Below, piece by piece: positions 1 through 8,911 of a stretch of DNA of 64,000 nt. Position 1 is the stretch's first letter; each line of letters starts with the position of its first letter. This stretch comes from Pedococcus_A sp963730585 (GTDB lineage: Bacteria; Actinomycetota; Actinomycetes; Actinomycetales; Dermatophilaceae): positions 124,001 to 188,000 of the forward strand of contig CAVSSL010000011.1 in NCBI GenBank assembly GCA_963730585.1, in the 5' to 3' direction. The position numbers and the translations under genes were made by a program. The notes below the pieces were generated by a model. It saw nothing but the letters and a program-made list of their open reading frames with translations. It did no database searches and was not told the origin of the DNA.

Positions 1-984
<984 letters not shown>

Positions 985-1053
985 CAAACGTCATCGGTAT
1001 GCCGTGACGGCTGTGTGAGGGTCGGCGGCGCCCCTGCCGGGAGGCTGGGTGCC

Positions 1054-2004
1054 ATGACGACAACACTCGACGCCACCGCGCCTGCGCGGGTCCCGGACGG
1101 CGCGCCGGCGATCAGCCTTCGCGGCGTGGCCAAGTCCTTCGGCTCGGTCAGGGCCGTGCGCCGCATCGACCTCGAGGTCCGACCGGGCGAGGTCGTGGCC
1201 TTCCTGGGACCCAACGGCGCGGGCAAGACCACCACCATCGACCTCCTCCTCGGTCTCTCCACGCCGAGCGAGGGCACGGTGGAGCTGTTCGGCACCACGC
1301 CGCGTTCTGCGGTGGAGCAGGGACTCGTCTCGGCCGTCATGCAGACCGGCGGGCTCCTGAAGGACCTCACGGTCGCCGAGACACTGCGCCTGACGGCGTC
1401 GCTGTTCGGCCAAGCCGCCGAACCGGTCGAGGTGATGCGGCGCGCCGGCATCCTCGACATCGCCGACCGGCGCGTGGGGGACTGCTCGGGCGGCCAGCAG
1501 CAACGCCTGCGCTTCGCCATGGCGCTGCTGCCCGACCCGCAGCTGCTGATCCTCGACGAGCCCACGACGGGCATGGACGTGACCGGACGGCGCGACTTCT
1601 GGGGCGCGATCCGGCAGGACGCCGAGCGGGGTCGTTCCATCCTGTTCGCCACGCACTACCTCGAGGAGGCGGACGCCTACGCCGACCGGGTCGTCCTGCT
1701 GCGGCAGGGACGCGTCGTCGCCGACGGCACGGCCGCGCAGATCCGCGCCCAGGCTGCCGGTCGCACCCTCCGAGCCACGCTGCCGGGTGCGTCCGCCTCC
1801 GAGCTCGAGGCGTTGCGCGGCATACCGGGTGTCGAGGGCTTGGAGGTGCGCGGCGACAGCGTCCTCCTTCAGTCCAGCGACAGCGACGCGGTCGCCCGGC
1901 ACCTGCTGACCACCACTGAGGCCCGAGACCTCGAGATCGAGGCCCGAGGCATCGAGGACGCCTTCCTCGCCCTGACCGCCGACCACGAGGGGAGCGACCA
2001 GTGA
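1054..2004 (+). CDS. ABC-2 type drug exporter, ATP-binding subunit
   Basis: A 316-residue ATPase of the DrrA/CcmA type that would drive export through the membrane protein encoded next. Walker A is GPNGAGKTTT, the signature is CSGGQQQR, and Walker B is LLILDEPTTGMD, followed by the H-loop in FATHYLEEAD. A C-terminal extension of about 90 residues is usual for this subfamily. The ATG at 1054 is preferred over an upstream in-frame GTG at 1015 because GGGAGG lies just upstream and the N-terminal homology begins shortly after it. The stop overlaps the start of the permease gene, so the two are translationally coupled. The downstream kinase/regulator pair suggests regulated export of an antibiotic, lipid or peptide; the substrate cannot be read from sequence. 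Confidence 0.9.
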   Translation: MTTTLDATAPARVPDGAPAISLRGVAKSFGSVRAVRRIDLEVRPGEVVAFLGPNGAGKTTTIDLLLGLSTPSEGTVELFGTTPRSAVEQGLVSAVMQTGGLLKDLTVAETLRLTASLFGQAAEPVEVMRRAGILDIADRRVGDCSGGQQQRLRFAMALLPDPQLLILDEPTTGMDVTGRRDFWGAIRQDAERGRSILFATHYLEEADAYADRVVLLRQGRVVADGTAAQIRAQAAGRTLRATLPGASASELEALRGIPGVEGLEVRGDSVLLQSSDSDAVARHLLTTTEARDLEIEARGIEDAFLALTADHEGSDQ

Positions 2005-2792
2005 CCGCCCTGACCCACCCGCTCGCCCAGCGTCGCAGTTCGCCTCGTCTGGGCGGGTTCAACACCACCCTGCTGGCGCTCGAGCTGCGGCGCGTGCTGC
2101 GCAACCGTCGCACGCTGGTCTTCACCCTCGCCATGCCCGCGGTGTTCTTCCTGCTGTTCGGCGTCGGTGCCGACTACGCCAGCCGGGACGCCGGCCGAGG
2201 CAACGTCTCGGCCTTCATCATGGTGAGCATGGCCGCCTACGGCGCGATGATCGCGACCACCAGCTCAGGCGCCGCCGTCGCCACGGAGCGTGCCCTGGGC
2301 TGGAGCCGGCAGCTGCGGCTGACGCCACTGCGCCCGGGGGCCTACGTGGCGGTCAAGATCGCCACGGCCATGGTGCTCGGCGCCATCGCCGTCCTGGTGG
2401 TCTACGTCCTCGGGGCCCTGACGAGCGCCGACATGGACGGTCTGGGGCTGTGGGTGTCCACGGCCGTGCTCGCCTGGGCAGGGGCGGTGGTGTTCGCCGC
2501 GTTCGGGCTCTTCATGGGCTACCTGCTGCCGAGTGAGAACGTCATGCAGGTGCTGGGTCCGGTGCTCGCGGTGCTGGCCTTCGGCGGAGGGCTCTTCATG
2601 CCGCTCGAGGAGGGGAGCACCCTGGCCACCATCGCCGAGTTCACCCCCATGTACGGCATCGCCAAGATCGCGCACGCGCCGCTCACCGGCGACAGCCTCG
2701 ACATGGCCTGGGTCGTCAACGTCGTGGTGTGGGCCGCCGTGTTCACGGCCGGAGCGGCATGGCGGATGCGGCGTGACACAGCCCGTGTGTGA
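2001..2792 (+). CDS. ABC-2 type exporter permease
   Basis: A 263-residue membrane protein with about six transmembrane segments, partner of the preceding ATPase. The N-terminal part contains a cytoplasmic LELRRVLRNRRTLVF stretch before the first helix, typical of ABC-2 permeases. Later helices include AFGLFMGYLLPSENVMQVLGP and GGGLFMP. The GTG start at 2001 overlaps the ATPase stop (GTGA), so co-translation is likely. The gene ends 21 bases before the sensor kinase start. The arrangement of ATPase, permease, histidine kinase and response regulator matches known self-regulating bacterial drug or lipid-sensing exporters. Confidence 0.88.
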   Translation: MTALTHPLAQRRSSPRLGGFNTTLLALELRRVLRNRRTLVFTLAMPAVFFLLFGVGADYASRDAGRGNVSAFIMVSMAAYGAMIATTSSGAAVATERALGWSRQLRLTPLRPGAYVAVKIATAMVLGAIAVLVVYVLGALTSADMDGLGLWVSTAVLAWAGAVVFAAFGLFMGYLLPSENVMQVLGPVLAVLAFGGGLFMPLEEGSTLATIAEFTPMYGIAKIAHAPLTGDSLDMAWVVNVVVWAAVFTAGAAWRMRRDTARV

Positions 2793-2800
2793 CCGCCTTG

Positions 2801-2806
2801 TAGCGT
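2801..2806 (+). promoter_or_regulatory. Probable -10 box of a leaderless promoter for the sensor kinase
   Basis: TAGCGT is followed by seven bases and then GTG at 2814. The same hexamer and the same seven-base spacing occur before the hydrolase at 5471. This implies transcription begins at or next to the start codon, and it is why 2814 is chosen over the in-frame GTG at 2805, which would overlap the box. Confidence 0.55.
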
Positions 2807-2813
2807 GGCGGAC

Positions 2814-3941
2814 GTGAGGACCTTGGCGGTCGTGCCCCGATTCCTGCGCGTCGACCGCGCCCGCTACTGGGGACTGTTCTTCGCCGGCGTCTGGCTGGTC
2901 TTCCTCGTCCCGGTCGTGCTCAGCGCCGCCGAGCGGGGCGAGGCGCGGGACTGGCTCGGGATCGCGGTGCTGGCCGCCTTTTCCGTGACCTACCTGGTAG
3001 CGGTCACGGTGGCGAGGCGCTTCTTCCGTGAGGGGCAGCCGGCGTCCCAGCGGACGGCGGCGCTGCTGCTCGGCGCGCTGGTGGTGCTGGCGGGCGCGGC
3101 GCTCCTGCTGCTGGGGGCGGACGCCCTCTCGACAGCGCCGTACCTCGCGGTGACCGGCGTCATGGTGTTCCGTCGCTGGGGGCCGCTCTGGGTGGTGGCG
3201 CTGGCGGCCACGGTCGAGGGCCTGGCCCGCCTCACCACCGGCTGGGAGCACCTCGACGGCATCGGCTTCTCGGTGCTGGGCGCCGGCTTCATCATGTGGG
3301 GCGTCATCCTCATGATGGAGCGCAACTTGGAGCTGGTCCGCACCCGGGAGGCGGAGGCCGAGCTCGCCGTCGAGACCGAGCGTGTGCGGTTCGCCCGCGA
3401 CCTGCACGACATCCTGGGCCACTCCCTGACCGTGATCACCATGAAGGCCGAGCTGGCGGGGCGCCTCATCGAGGTGGACCCCCAGCGTGCCCAGGTCGAG
3501 GTGGCCGAGCTCGAGCGGCTGGCCCGCGACGCGTTGGCCGACGTGCGGCGCACCGTGCAGGGCTACCGCGACATCACGCTCCCCGGCGAGCTGGCGCGGG
3601 CTCGAGCCACACTGGCGACCGCAGGCATCACTGCGAGCGTGTCGAGCGCGGCCGAGGCCCCTCCCTCCCACCTGAGGGAGCTGTTCGCGTGGGCGGTGCG
3701 CGAGGGCGTCACGAACGTGGTGCGGCACAGCGGGGCGACGGAGTGCAGCGTGACCGTCGAGCCGTTGTCGGTCACGGTGGCCGACAACGGGGTCGGCCCT
3801 GGAGGCGGCACCCTGGCGGGTGGCAACGGGCTGCCCGGCCTGAGGGAGCGCGCCTCCGCGGTGGGTGCGCGAGTCGTCGCCGGTGCCGCTGGGCCGCAGG
3901 GGTTCTCGCTCATGGTGACGTCGGCCGAGGCAGGGTCATGA
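2814..3941 (+). CDS. Sensor histidine kinase, DesK/NarX-like (HisKA_3)
   Basis: A 375-residue membrane kinase. The N-terminal half holds about five to six hydrophobic helices with no large extracellular loop, as in kinases that sense the membrane. The dimerisation box is FARDLHDILGHSLTVITMK, with the phospho-accepting His in HDILGH. The ATP-binding domain shows GVTNVVRHSGAT (N box) and VADNGVG followed by a glycine-rich GNGLPGLRERA. The gene overlaps the response regulator by four bases (ATGA), so the two form a two-component system. It most likely controls the exporter immediately upstream. The signal is unknown; membrane fluidity or an envelope-active drug is the usual theme in this family. 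Confidence 0.9.
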   Translation: MRTLAVVPRFLRVDRARYWGLFFAGVWLVFLVPVVLSAAERGEARDWLGIAVLAAFSVTYLVAVTVARRFFREGQPASQRTAALLLGALVVLAGAALLLLGADALSTAPYLAVTGVMVFRRWGPLWVVALAATVEGLARLTTGWEHLDGIGFSVLGAGFIMWGVILMMERNLELVRTREAEAELAVETERVRFARDLHDILGHSLTVITMKAELAGRLIEVDPQRAQVEVAELERLARDALADVRRTVQGYRDITLPGELARARATLATAGITASVSSAAEAPPSHLRELFAWAVREGVTNVVRHSGATECSVTVEPLSVTVADNGVGPGGGTLAGGNGLPGLRERASAVGARVVAGAAGPQGFSLMVTSAEAGS

Positions 3942-4546
3942 CGATCCGCCTCCTGCTGGCCGACGACCAGGCCCTGGTGCGCGGAGCGCTGGCGAGCCTG
4001 CTCGGGCTCGAACCGGACATGACGGTCGTGAGCGAGGTCAGCCGCGGCGACGAGGTGGTCGAGGCGGCGCGTGAGCACCGACCGGACGTCGCGCTGCTCG
4101 ACGTCGAGATGCCGGGGCTCGACGGCATCGCGGCCACCGCCGCGCTGCGCGCAGCAGTTCCCGACGTGCGGGTCATGATCGTGACGACCTTCGGGCGTCC
4201 CGGATACCTGCGCCGGGCGCTCGAGGCGGGGGCGTGCGGGTTCGTGGTCAAGGACACTCCCGCCCGGCAGCTCGCCGAGATGGTGCGGCGGGTGCACGCC
4301 GGCCTGCGGGTGGTCGACCCCGACCTTGCCGCAGACTCCCTGACGGGAGGGGAGTCGCCGCTGACGCCCCGTGAGACGGACGTGCTGCAGGCGGCGCGTC
4401 GCGGGGGCTCGGTGGCCGACATCGCCAAGGAGGTCTTCCTGTCGGAGGGCACCGTGCGCAACCACCTCTCCTCGGCGATCGGCAAGACCGAGGCGCGCAA
4501 CCGGGCCGACGCGGTGCGCATCGCGGAGGAGCGTGGCTGGCTCTAG
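3938..4546 (+). CDS. Response regulator, NarL/FixJ (DesR-like) family
   Basis: A 202-residue regulator. The receiver domain has the acidic pocket in LLADDQ, the phospho-acceptor in LLDVEMPGLDG, the conserved Thr in VMIVTTFG, and Lys in VVKDTPA. The C-terminal LuxR-type helix-turn-helix begins at LTPRETDVLQAARRG and includes FLSEGTVRNHLSSAI. The ATG at 3938 overlaps the kinase stop, which fixes the start. It is the last gene of the exporter/two-component operon and converges on the sulfurtransferase gene. Confidence 0.92.
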   Translation: MTIRLLLADDQALVRGALASLLGLEPDMTVVSEVSRGDEVVEAAREHRPDVALLDVEMPGLDGIAATAALRAAVPDVRVMIVTTFGRPGYLRRALEAGACGFVVKDTPARQLAEMVRRVHAGLRVVDPDLAADSLTGGESPLTPRETDVLQAARRGGSVADIAKEVFLSEGTVRNHLSSAIGKTEARNRADAVRIAEERGWL

Positions 4547-4594
4547 CGAGCCGGCGTCAGGAAGTGCGAGTCGGGGTCAGGGTGCGCCCCGGCC

Positions 4595-5422
4595 TCAGGG
4601 CGTCCGGCCCGTCGCGACGGGCCGGCGCGGGTCGGTGATCCACTCGCTCCACGAGCCGACGTAGACGGGTGCTTCGACGCCGACCTCGTACAGGGCGAGG
4701 GCCTGGTGCGCGGCGGTCACGCCGGAGCCGCAGTAGGTGCCGACCGGCACACCCGGCTCGACGCCCAGGGCCGCGAAGCGCTCCCGCAGCTCGTGGTGCG
4801 GTCGGAACCGGCCGTCCGGCCCCATGTTGTCGAGGGTCGGTGCGCTGACCGCCCCGGGGATGTGCCCCGCCACGGGGTCGATCGGCTCGGTCTCGCCGGC
4901 CCAGCGCTCGGTGGACCGGGCGTCGAGCAGCACGCCGAGCCGGGCGACCTCGGCCGCCCCGTCGGCGTCGAGCAGCGGCAGGCAGCCGGCGCGCGCCTCG
5001 AACGTGCCGGCGCCCGGGGGTGGCACGTCTGTGGTCGTGGGGCCACCGGACGCCGTCCACGCCGCGAAGCCGCCGTCGAGCACCTTCACGAACCCGAGGC
5101 CGAAGTAGCGGAACACCCACCAGGCGCGGGCGGCGGCCGTGCACGCGCCCTGGTCGTAGACCACGACCCGGCTGTCGGCGTCGACGCCGCAGCGGCGCAG
5201 CGCCGCCTGCACCGAGTGGGCCGTCGGCATCGGGTGCCGCCCGCGGGGACCGGGCGGGCCGGCCAGCTCGGCGTCGAGGTCGACGTGGTGGGCGCCGGGC
5301 AGGTGCGCCCGCTCGTAGTCGTCGCGTCCCTTGCCGATGGCGCCGAGGTGGTACTGAACGTCGATGACGAACACGTCGCCGAGCCGGCCACGCAGGTCCT
5401 CGGGGCTGATGAGGGCGCTCAT
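4595..5422 (-). CDS. sseA: Thiosulfate/3-mercaptopyruvate sulfurtransferase (rhodanese)
   Basis: A 275-residue two-domain rhodanese that would transfer sulfane sulfur from thiosulfate or mercaptopyruvate to a thiophilic acceptor. The first domain contains VIDVQYHLGAIGKGRDDYERAHLPGA and VVVYDQGACTAAARAWW. The second has LLDARSTERWAGETEPIDPVAGHIPGA and the active-site loop TYCGSGVTAAH with the catalytic Cys. The CGSGV loop fits the sulfurtransferase family. The start is ATG 5422, or a second in-frame ATG at 5431. The gene is divergent from the hydrolase at 5471, so their promoters share 48 bases. Confidence 0.88.
   Translation of the reverse strand: MSALISPEDLRGRLGDVFVIDVQYHLGAIGKGRDDYERAHLPGAHHVDLDAELAGPPGPRGRHPMPTAHSVQAALRRCGVDADSRVVVYDQGACTAAARAWWVFRYFGLGFVKVLDGGFAAWTASGGPTTTDVPPPGAGTFEARAGCLPLLDADGAAEVARLGVLLDARSTERWAGETEPIDPVAGHIPGAVSAPTLDNMGPDGRFRPHHELRERFAALGVEPGVPVGTYCGSGVTAAHQALALYEVGVEAPVYVGSWSEWITDPRRPVATGRTP
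4604..4625. terminator. Hairpin at convergent gene ends
   Basis: CCGGCCCGTC and GACGGGCCGG form a 10-bp inverted repeat around two bases. It lies inside the last codons of the minus-strand sulfurtransferase, 58 bases past the response-regulator stop. It could end transcription from either side, though no T tract follows. Confidence 0.45.
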
Positions 5423-5457
5423 GGGGCACATCCAACCGCAGCGCCACGGGCCTCGCG

Positions 5458-5463
5458 TAGCGT
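5458..5463 (+). promoter_or_regulatory. Probable -10 box of a leaderless promoter for the hydrolase
   Basis: TAGCGT is followed by seven bases and then ATG at 5471. The spacing matches the other TAnnnT boxes placed directly before start codons in this window. Confidence 0.5.
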
Positions 5464-5470
5464 CGGGCCC

Positions 5471-6217
5471 ATGACGACCCGGCTGGTGCTGGTGCACGGC
5501 ACCCGCGTGAGCAGCGCGCAGTGGCGGCTGCCCGCCTACCGTGAGGTGCTCGCCGACCTCGACGTCGTCACCCCCGACCTGCCGGGTCACGGGCTCCGGG
5601 CGGGTGAGCGGTTCACCACCGCTGCCGCGGTCGAGGTGATCGCCGCGGCGGTCGAGGGAGCCGGGCCCGACGTCCCGGTCGTCCTCGCCGGGCACTCCCT
5701 CGGGGGCTACATGGCCATGGCGTATGCCGCGCGGCACCCCGACCGCCTCGCCGGCCTCGTGCTGGTCGGGGCGTCCGCGGTGCCCCGGGGACCGGGCGCC
5801 GCGGCATACCGCGCCTTTGCCTCGCTCATCCCGCGCGTCGGCCCGGAGCGGATGGCCCGGCTGTCCAACCGGGTGCTCACGCGGCTCACCGACGCCGAGA
5901 CGGCGCGGGCGGTGCTCGACGGCGGCGACTCGTACGCGGCCACGGCCGACGCGTGGGCCGCGGTGATGGCCGACGGCGACCCCCGGCTGCTGCGGGAGGT
6001 GACCTGCCCGGTGCTGCTCGTCAGCGGCCAGTGGGACCAGCTGCGCGTGCACGCGCGGGAGTTCGCGGCGCAGTGCCGCGACGCCAGAGTGGTGGTCGTG
6101 CCGCGTGCCACCCACCTGCTGCCACTCAGCCACCCCCGCGTGGTCGCCACGATGCTGCGTGACTTCGCCCTCGAGGTGGGCGACAGCGCGGATTCGGGGC
6201 AGAGCGCCGCCACCTGA
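5471..6217 (+). CDS. Alpha/beta hydrolase
   Basis: A 248-residue single-domain alpha/beta-fold hydrolase with no signal peptide, so cytoplasmic. It shows LVHGTRVSSAQW (oxyanion-side loop), the nucleophile elbow GHSLGGYM with the catalytic Ser, an acid in SGQWDQL, and the catalytic His in ATHLLPLSHPR. The lid region (residues about 105-165) has no recognisable substrate signature. The substrate is unknown; esters or lactones are possible. Start ATG 5471 is set by a leaderless -10 box seven bases upstream and by the typical beginning MTTRLVLVHG. It is followed 15 bases later by dusB, probably by chance. Confidence 0.85.
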   Translation: MTTRLVLVHGTRVSSAQWRLPAYREVLADLDVVTPDLPGHGLRAGERFTTAAAVEVIAAAVEGAGPDVPVVLAGHSLGGYMAMAYAARHPDRLAGLVLVGASAVPRGPGAAAYRAFASLIPRVGPERMARLSNRVLTRLTDAETARAVLDGGDSYAATADAWAAVMADGDPRLLREVTCPVLLVSGQWDQLRVHAREFAAQCRDARVVVVPRATHLLPLSHPRVVATMLRDFALEVGDSADSGQSAAT

Positions 6218-6232
6218 GACAATGCGGGCGCC

Positions 6233-7489
6233 ATGACCAGCACCGCCACCGCCCCCGCAACTGCAGCCACCTCTGCCGCCAACCCTGCAGCCGGCCCTGC
6301 CGCCGGCCCGGTCCTGCCGCCGCTGCAGATCGGCCCCCACACCATCGAGTCGCCCGTCGTGCTCGCGCCGATGGCCGGCATCACCAACCGCGCGTTCCGG
6401 AAGCTGTGCCGTGAGTACGGCCAGGAGGGGCTCGAGCGCGGTGGCGCGAGCGGGGCGACCTCGCTCTACGTGAGCGAGATGATCACGTCGCGGGCCCTGG
6501 TCGAGCGCACCCCGGAGTCGATGCGGCTGATCGAGCACGACCCGGAGGAGAACCCGCGGTCGATCCAGCTGTACGGCGTCGACCCGGCGACGGTCGCCGC
6601 CGCCGTGCGGATGCTGGTCACCGAGGACCGCGCCGACCACATCGACCTGAACTTCGGCTGCCCCGTGCCCAAGGTGACCCGCAAGGGCGGGGGAGCGGCG
6701 CTGCCGTGGAAGCGCGACCTCTTCGAGGCGATCGTGACGGCCGCCGTGCGCGAGGCCTCACCGTCGGGCATCCCCGTCACGGTGAAGATGCGCAAGGGCA
6801 TCGACGACGAGCACCTGACCTACCTCGACGCCGGGCTCATCGCGGAGCGGGCCGGGGTCGCAGCGGTCGCCCTGCACGGGCGGACCGCCTCCCAGGCCTA
6901 CTCCGGCGAGGCGGACTGGACCGCGATCGCCCGCCTGAAGGACACGGTCAAGAGCGTCCCCGTGCTCGGAAACGGTGACATCTGGTCGGCCGAGGACGCC
7001 GTGCGGATGGTGGAGGAGACCGGCTGCGACGGCGTCGTCGTCGGGCGGGGCTGCCTCGGACGACCCTGGCTGTTCACCGACCTGGCAGCCGCCTTCGCCG
7101 GCACCCCGGCCCGCGTCGAGCCGACCCTCGGTGAGGTGACCGCGACCATGCGCCGGCACACCGAGTACCTCATCGACTTCTACGGCGACGAGTTCAAGGC
7201 CTGCCGCGACATCCGCAAGCACATCGCGTGGTACCTCAAGGGTTTCCCCGCCGGGTCGACCGTCCGCAACCAGCTCGCCCTCGTGGACTCGCTCGAGGCG
7301 CTCGACGCCCTCATCGCCACGATGGACCCCGACGCGCCCTGGCCCGGTGATGCCGCCGAGGGGCAGCGGGGCCGTGCGGGTTCGCCGCGCCAGGTGGCGC
7401 TGCCGGAGGGCTGGCTCGAGTCGCAGGAGCTCAACGACACCGCGCGGGAGGCCGTCGCGCAGGCGGAGCTGTCGGTCTCCGGCGGGTAG
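6233..7489 (+). CDS. dusB: tRNA-dihydrouridine synthase
   Basis: A 418-residue FMN enzyme reducing uridine to dihydrouridine in the tRNA D-loop. A low-complexity Ala/Thr/Pro leader (residues 1-35) precedes the barrel. Motifs are VLAPMAGITNRAFRKLC, MIEHD-like substrate region, HIDLNFGCPVPKVTRKGGGAAL with the catalytic Cys, VTVKMRKGID, ALHGRTASQAYSG, VLGNGDIWSAEDA and GVVVGRGCLGRPWLF. The C-terminal helical domain includes FKACRDIRKHIAWYLKGFPAGS. Length is near the actinobacterial norm. It ends before a bidirectional terminator. Confidence 0.94.
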   Translation: MTSTATAPATAATSAANPAAGPAAGPVLPPLQIGPHTIESPVVLAPMAGITNRAFRKLCREYGQEGLERGGASGATSLYVSEMITSRALVERTPESMRLIEHDPEENPRSIQLYGVDPATVAAAVRMLVTEDRADHIDLNFGCPVPKVTRKGGGAALPWKRDLFEAIVTAAVREASPSGIPVTVKMRKGIDDEHLTYLDAGLIAERAGVAAVALHGRTASQAYSGEADWTAIARLKDTVKSVPVLGNGDIWSAEDAVRMVEETGCDGVVVGRGCLGRPWLFTDLAAAFAGTPARVEPTLGEVTATMRRHTEYLIDFYGDEFKACRDIRKHIAWYLKGFPAGSTVRNQLALVDSLEALDALIATMDPDAPWPGDAAEGQRGRAGSPRQVALPEGWLESQELNDTAREAVAQAELSVSGG

Positions 7490-7501
7490 CCGTCGCACGA
7501 A

Positions 7502-7540
7502 GCTGCTGCCCGGCCACCGGTGGGATGGCCGAGCAGCAGC
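7502..7540. terminator. Bidirectional terminator between dusB and the DJ-1/PfpI gene
   Basis: GCTGCTGCCCGGCCA and TGGCCGAGCAGCAGC form an interrupted inverted repeat of about 14 pairs with a nine-base loop. It sits 12 bases past the dusB stop and 36 bases past the end of the convergent gene. Confidence 0.65.
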
Positions 7541-7576
7541 GGTTCGTGGCCTGCGGGTCCCGCTGGGAGTACGCCG

Positions 7577-8131
7577 CTACTGGGCGGCGACGCCGTGCGC
7601 CACGGCCTCGAGCAGCTGGGAGCTGAACGCCGGCAGGTCGTGGGGGTTGCGGCTGGTGATGAGGTTGCCGTCGACGACGACCTCCTTGTCGACCCACTCG
7701 CCGCCCGCGTTGCGGATGTCGGTCTGCAGGCTCGGCCACGACGTCAGCTGCTTGCCGCGCACCACATCGGCCTCGACGAGGGTCCAGGGCGCGTGGCAGA
7801 TGGCGGCGACGACCTTGCCGGACTCCACGAAGTCGCGGATGAAGGCCACGGCGTCCTCGTCCATGCGCAGGGCGTCGGGGTTGGCCACGCCGCCGGGCAG
7901 CACGAGGGCGTCGTAGTCGTCGACGGAGGCACTGGAGACGGTCTTGTCGACCGGGCGCTTCTCCGCCTTGTCGAGGTGGTTGAAGGTCTGTACCTCGCCC
8001 GGCTTGGGGCTGAGCAGCACTGGGGTGGCCCCGGCGTCGCTGACGGCCTTCCACGGGTCGGTCAGCTCAACACGCTCGATGCCTTCGCCGGCGACGAGGA
8101 ACGCGATGGTCTTTCCACTCAGGTGGCTCAT
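7577..8131 (-). CDS. DJ-1/PfpI family protein (type 1 glutamine amidotransferase-like)
   Basis: A 184-residue cytoplasmic protein of the PfpI/YhbO class, associated with protein deglycation, proteolysis or stress. The start is the MSHLSGKTIAFLVAGEGIERVEL segment, with the conserved Glu in the EGIE region. The nucleophile elbow is AAICHAPWTLVEA with the catalytic Cys in CHAPW. The dyad His follows directly, and LVLPGGVANPDALR and LITSRNPHDLPAF are family signatures. The start is ATG 8131; longer in-frame extensions lack homology. It is convergent with dusB and divergent from the YdeI-like gene. Confidence 0.9.
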   Translation of the reverse strand: MSHLSGKTIAFLVAGEGIERVELTDPWKAVSDAGATPVLLSPKPGEVQTFNHLDKAEKRPVDKTVSSASVDDYDALVLPGGVANPDALRMDEDAVAFIRDFVESGKVVAAICHAPWTLVEADVVRGKQLTSWPSLQTDIRNAGGEWVDKEVVVDGNLITSRNPHDLPAFSSQLLEAVAHGVAAQ

Positions 8132-8246
8132 GCCCCAACCCTGCGCCCGGTGCGAGAGGACCGCAATTCCTGGCGCGGAAAGGCTGCTGACCTGCACTGT
8201 CGCGGTTCCGCACACCGTTGTCGGCGGTCCGTGGCAGCCTCGACCC

Positions 8247-8901
8247 ATGGTCGGCACACCCGGGGGATCGGCGGAGCGTCCAGCGCTGTTCTTCGACGGG
8301 CCCGAGGAGTTCCGGGCCTGGCTGGAGGAGAACCACGCGACGCACAGCGGTGTGTGGGTCGGCCTCTACAAGAAGCACGCGGCCCACCTCGGCCTCACCT
8401 ACCGTGAGGCGCTCGACGAGGCGCTCTGCTACGGGTGGATCGACTCGGTCTCCCAGCGCATCGACGACGACACCGTGCGCCAGCGCTGGACCCCGCGGAA
8501 GGCCGGCAGCGTGTGGAGCCGCGTCAACATCGACCACGTGGCGCGCCTGACCGCCGACGGGACGCATGCACCCCGCCGGGCTGGCGGCGTTCGAGCGCAG
8601 GAGCGAGGAGCGCTCCGGCGTCTACTCGTTCGAACAGGGCGAGCTGGCGCTGCCGGACGGCTACGAGGACCGCCTGCGGGCCAACCCGGCGGCTGCGGCG
8701 TTCTGGGAGGTCGCCACCCCGTCCTACCGCAAGGCCGTGACCTCATGGGTGCGCGATGGCAAGCAGGAGGCCACCCGTGAGAAACGGCTGGCCCAGCTCA
8801 TCGACGACTGCGCGAACGGGCGGCTCGTTCCGCCCCAGCGCTACGGCACGACGCCGAAGTGGGTCGAGCGCGCTGCGCGGGCCGCGCGGGAGGCCACCTA
8901 G
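8247..8901 (+). pseudogene. YdeI/OmpD-associated family protein, single-base frameshift
   Basis: The N-terminal half (from ATG 8247: FFDGPEEFRAWLEENH, SGVWVGLYKKHAAHLGLTY, EALDEALCYGWIDSV) and the C-terminal half (MHPAGLAAFERRSEERSGVY through KWVERAARAA) are both typical of the YdeI family but lie in different frames. The shift is at 8559-8561, where a GGG run replaces an expected GG. Removing one G gives GRMHPAGL and a continuous 217-residue protein. Members are annotated as bacteriocin-protection or periplasmic-associated proteins, with function poorly defined. Both halves look undecayed, so this is a recent mutation or a sequencing insertion. The stop codon lies inside the dgt promoter. 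Confidence 0.8.
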
Positions 8902-8904
8902 AGT
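8899..8904 (+). promoter_or_regulatory. Probable -10 box of a leaderless promoter for dgt
   Basis: TAGAGT is followed by seven bases and then GTG at 8912. The first three bases are the stop codon of the preceding gene. Confidence 0.5.
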
Positions 8905-8911
8905 CAGCACC

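Noticed and set aside
2265..3728. A 487-codon minus-strand frame over the permease and sensor kinase
   Set aside because: Low-complexity His/Arg/Gln-rich translation; the plus strand encodes recognisable ABC-2 and histidine kinase domains.
4706..5470. Upstream extension of the hydrolase frame over the rhodanese gene
   Set aside because: The extension is antisense low-complexity sequence; the ATG at 5471 has a leaderless promoter and starts the fold correctly.
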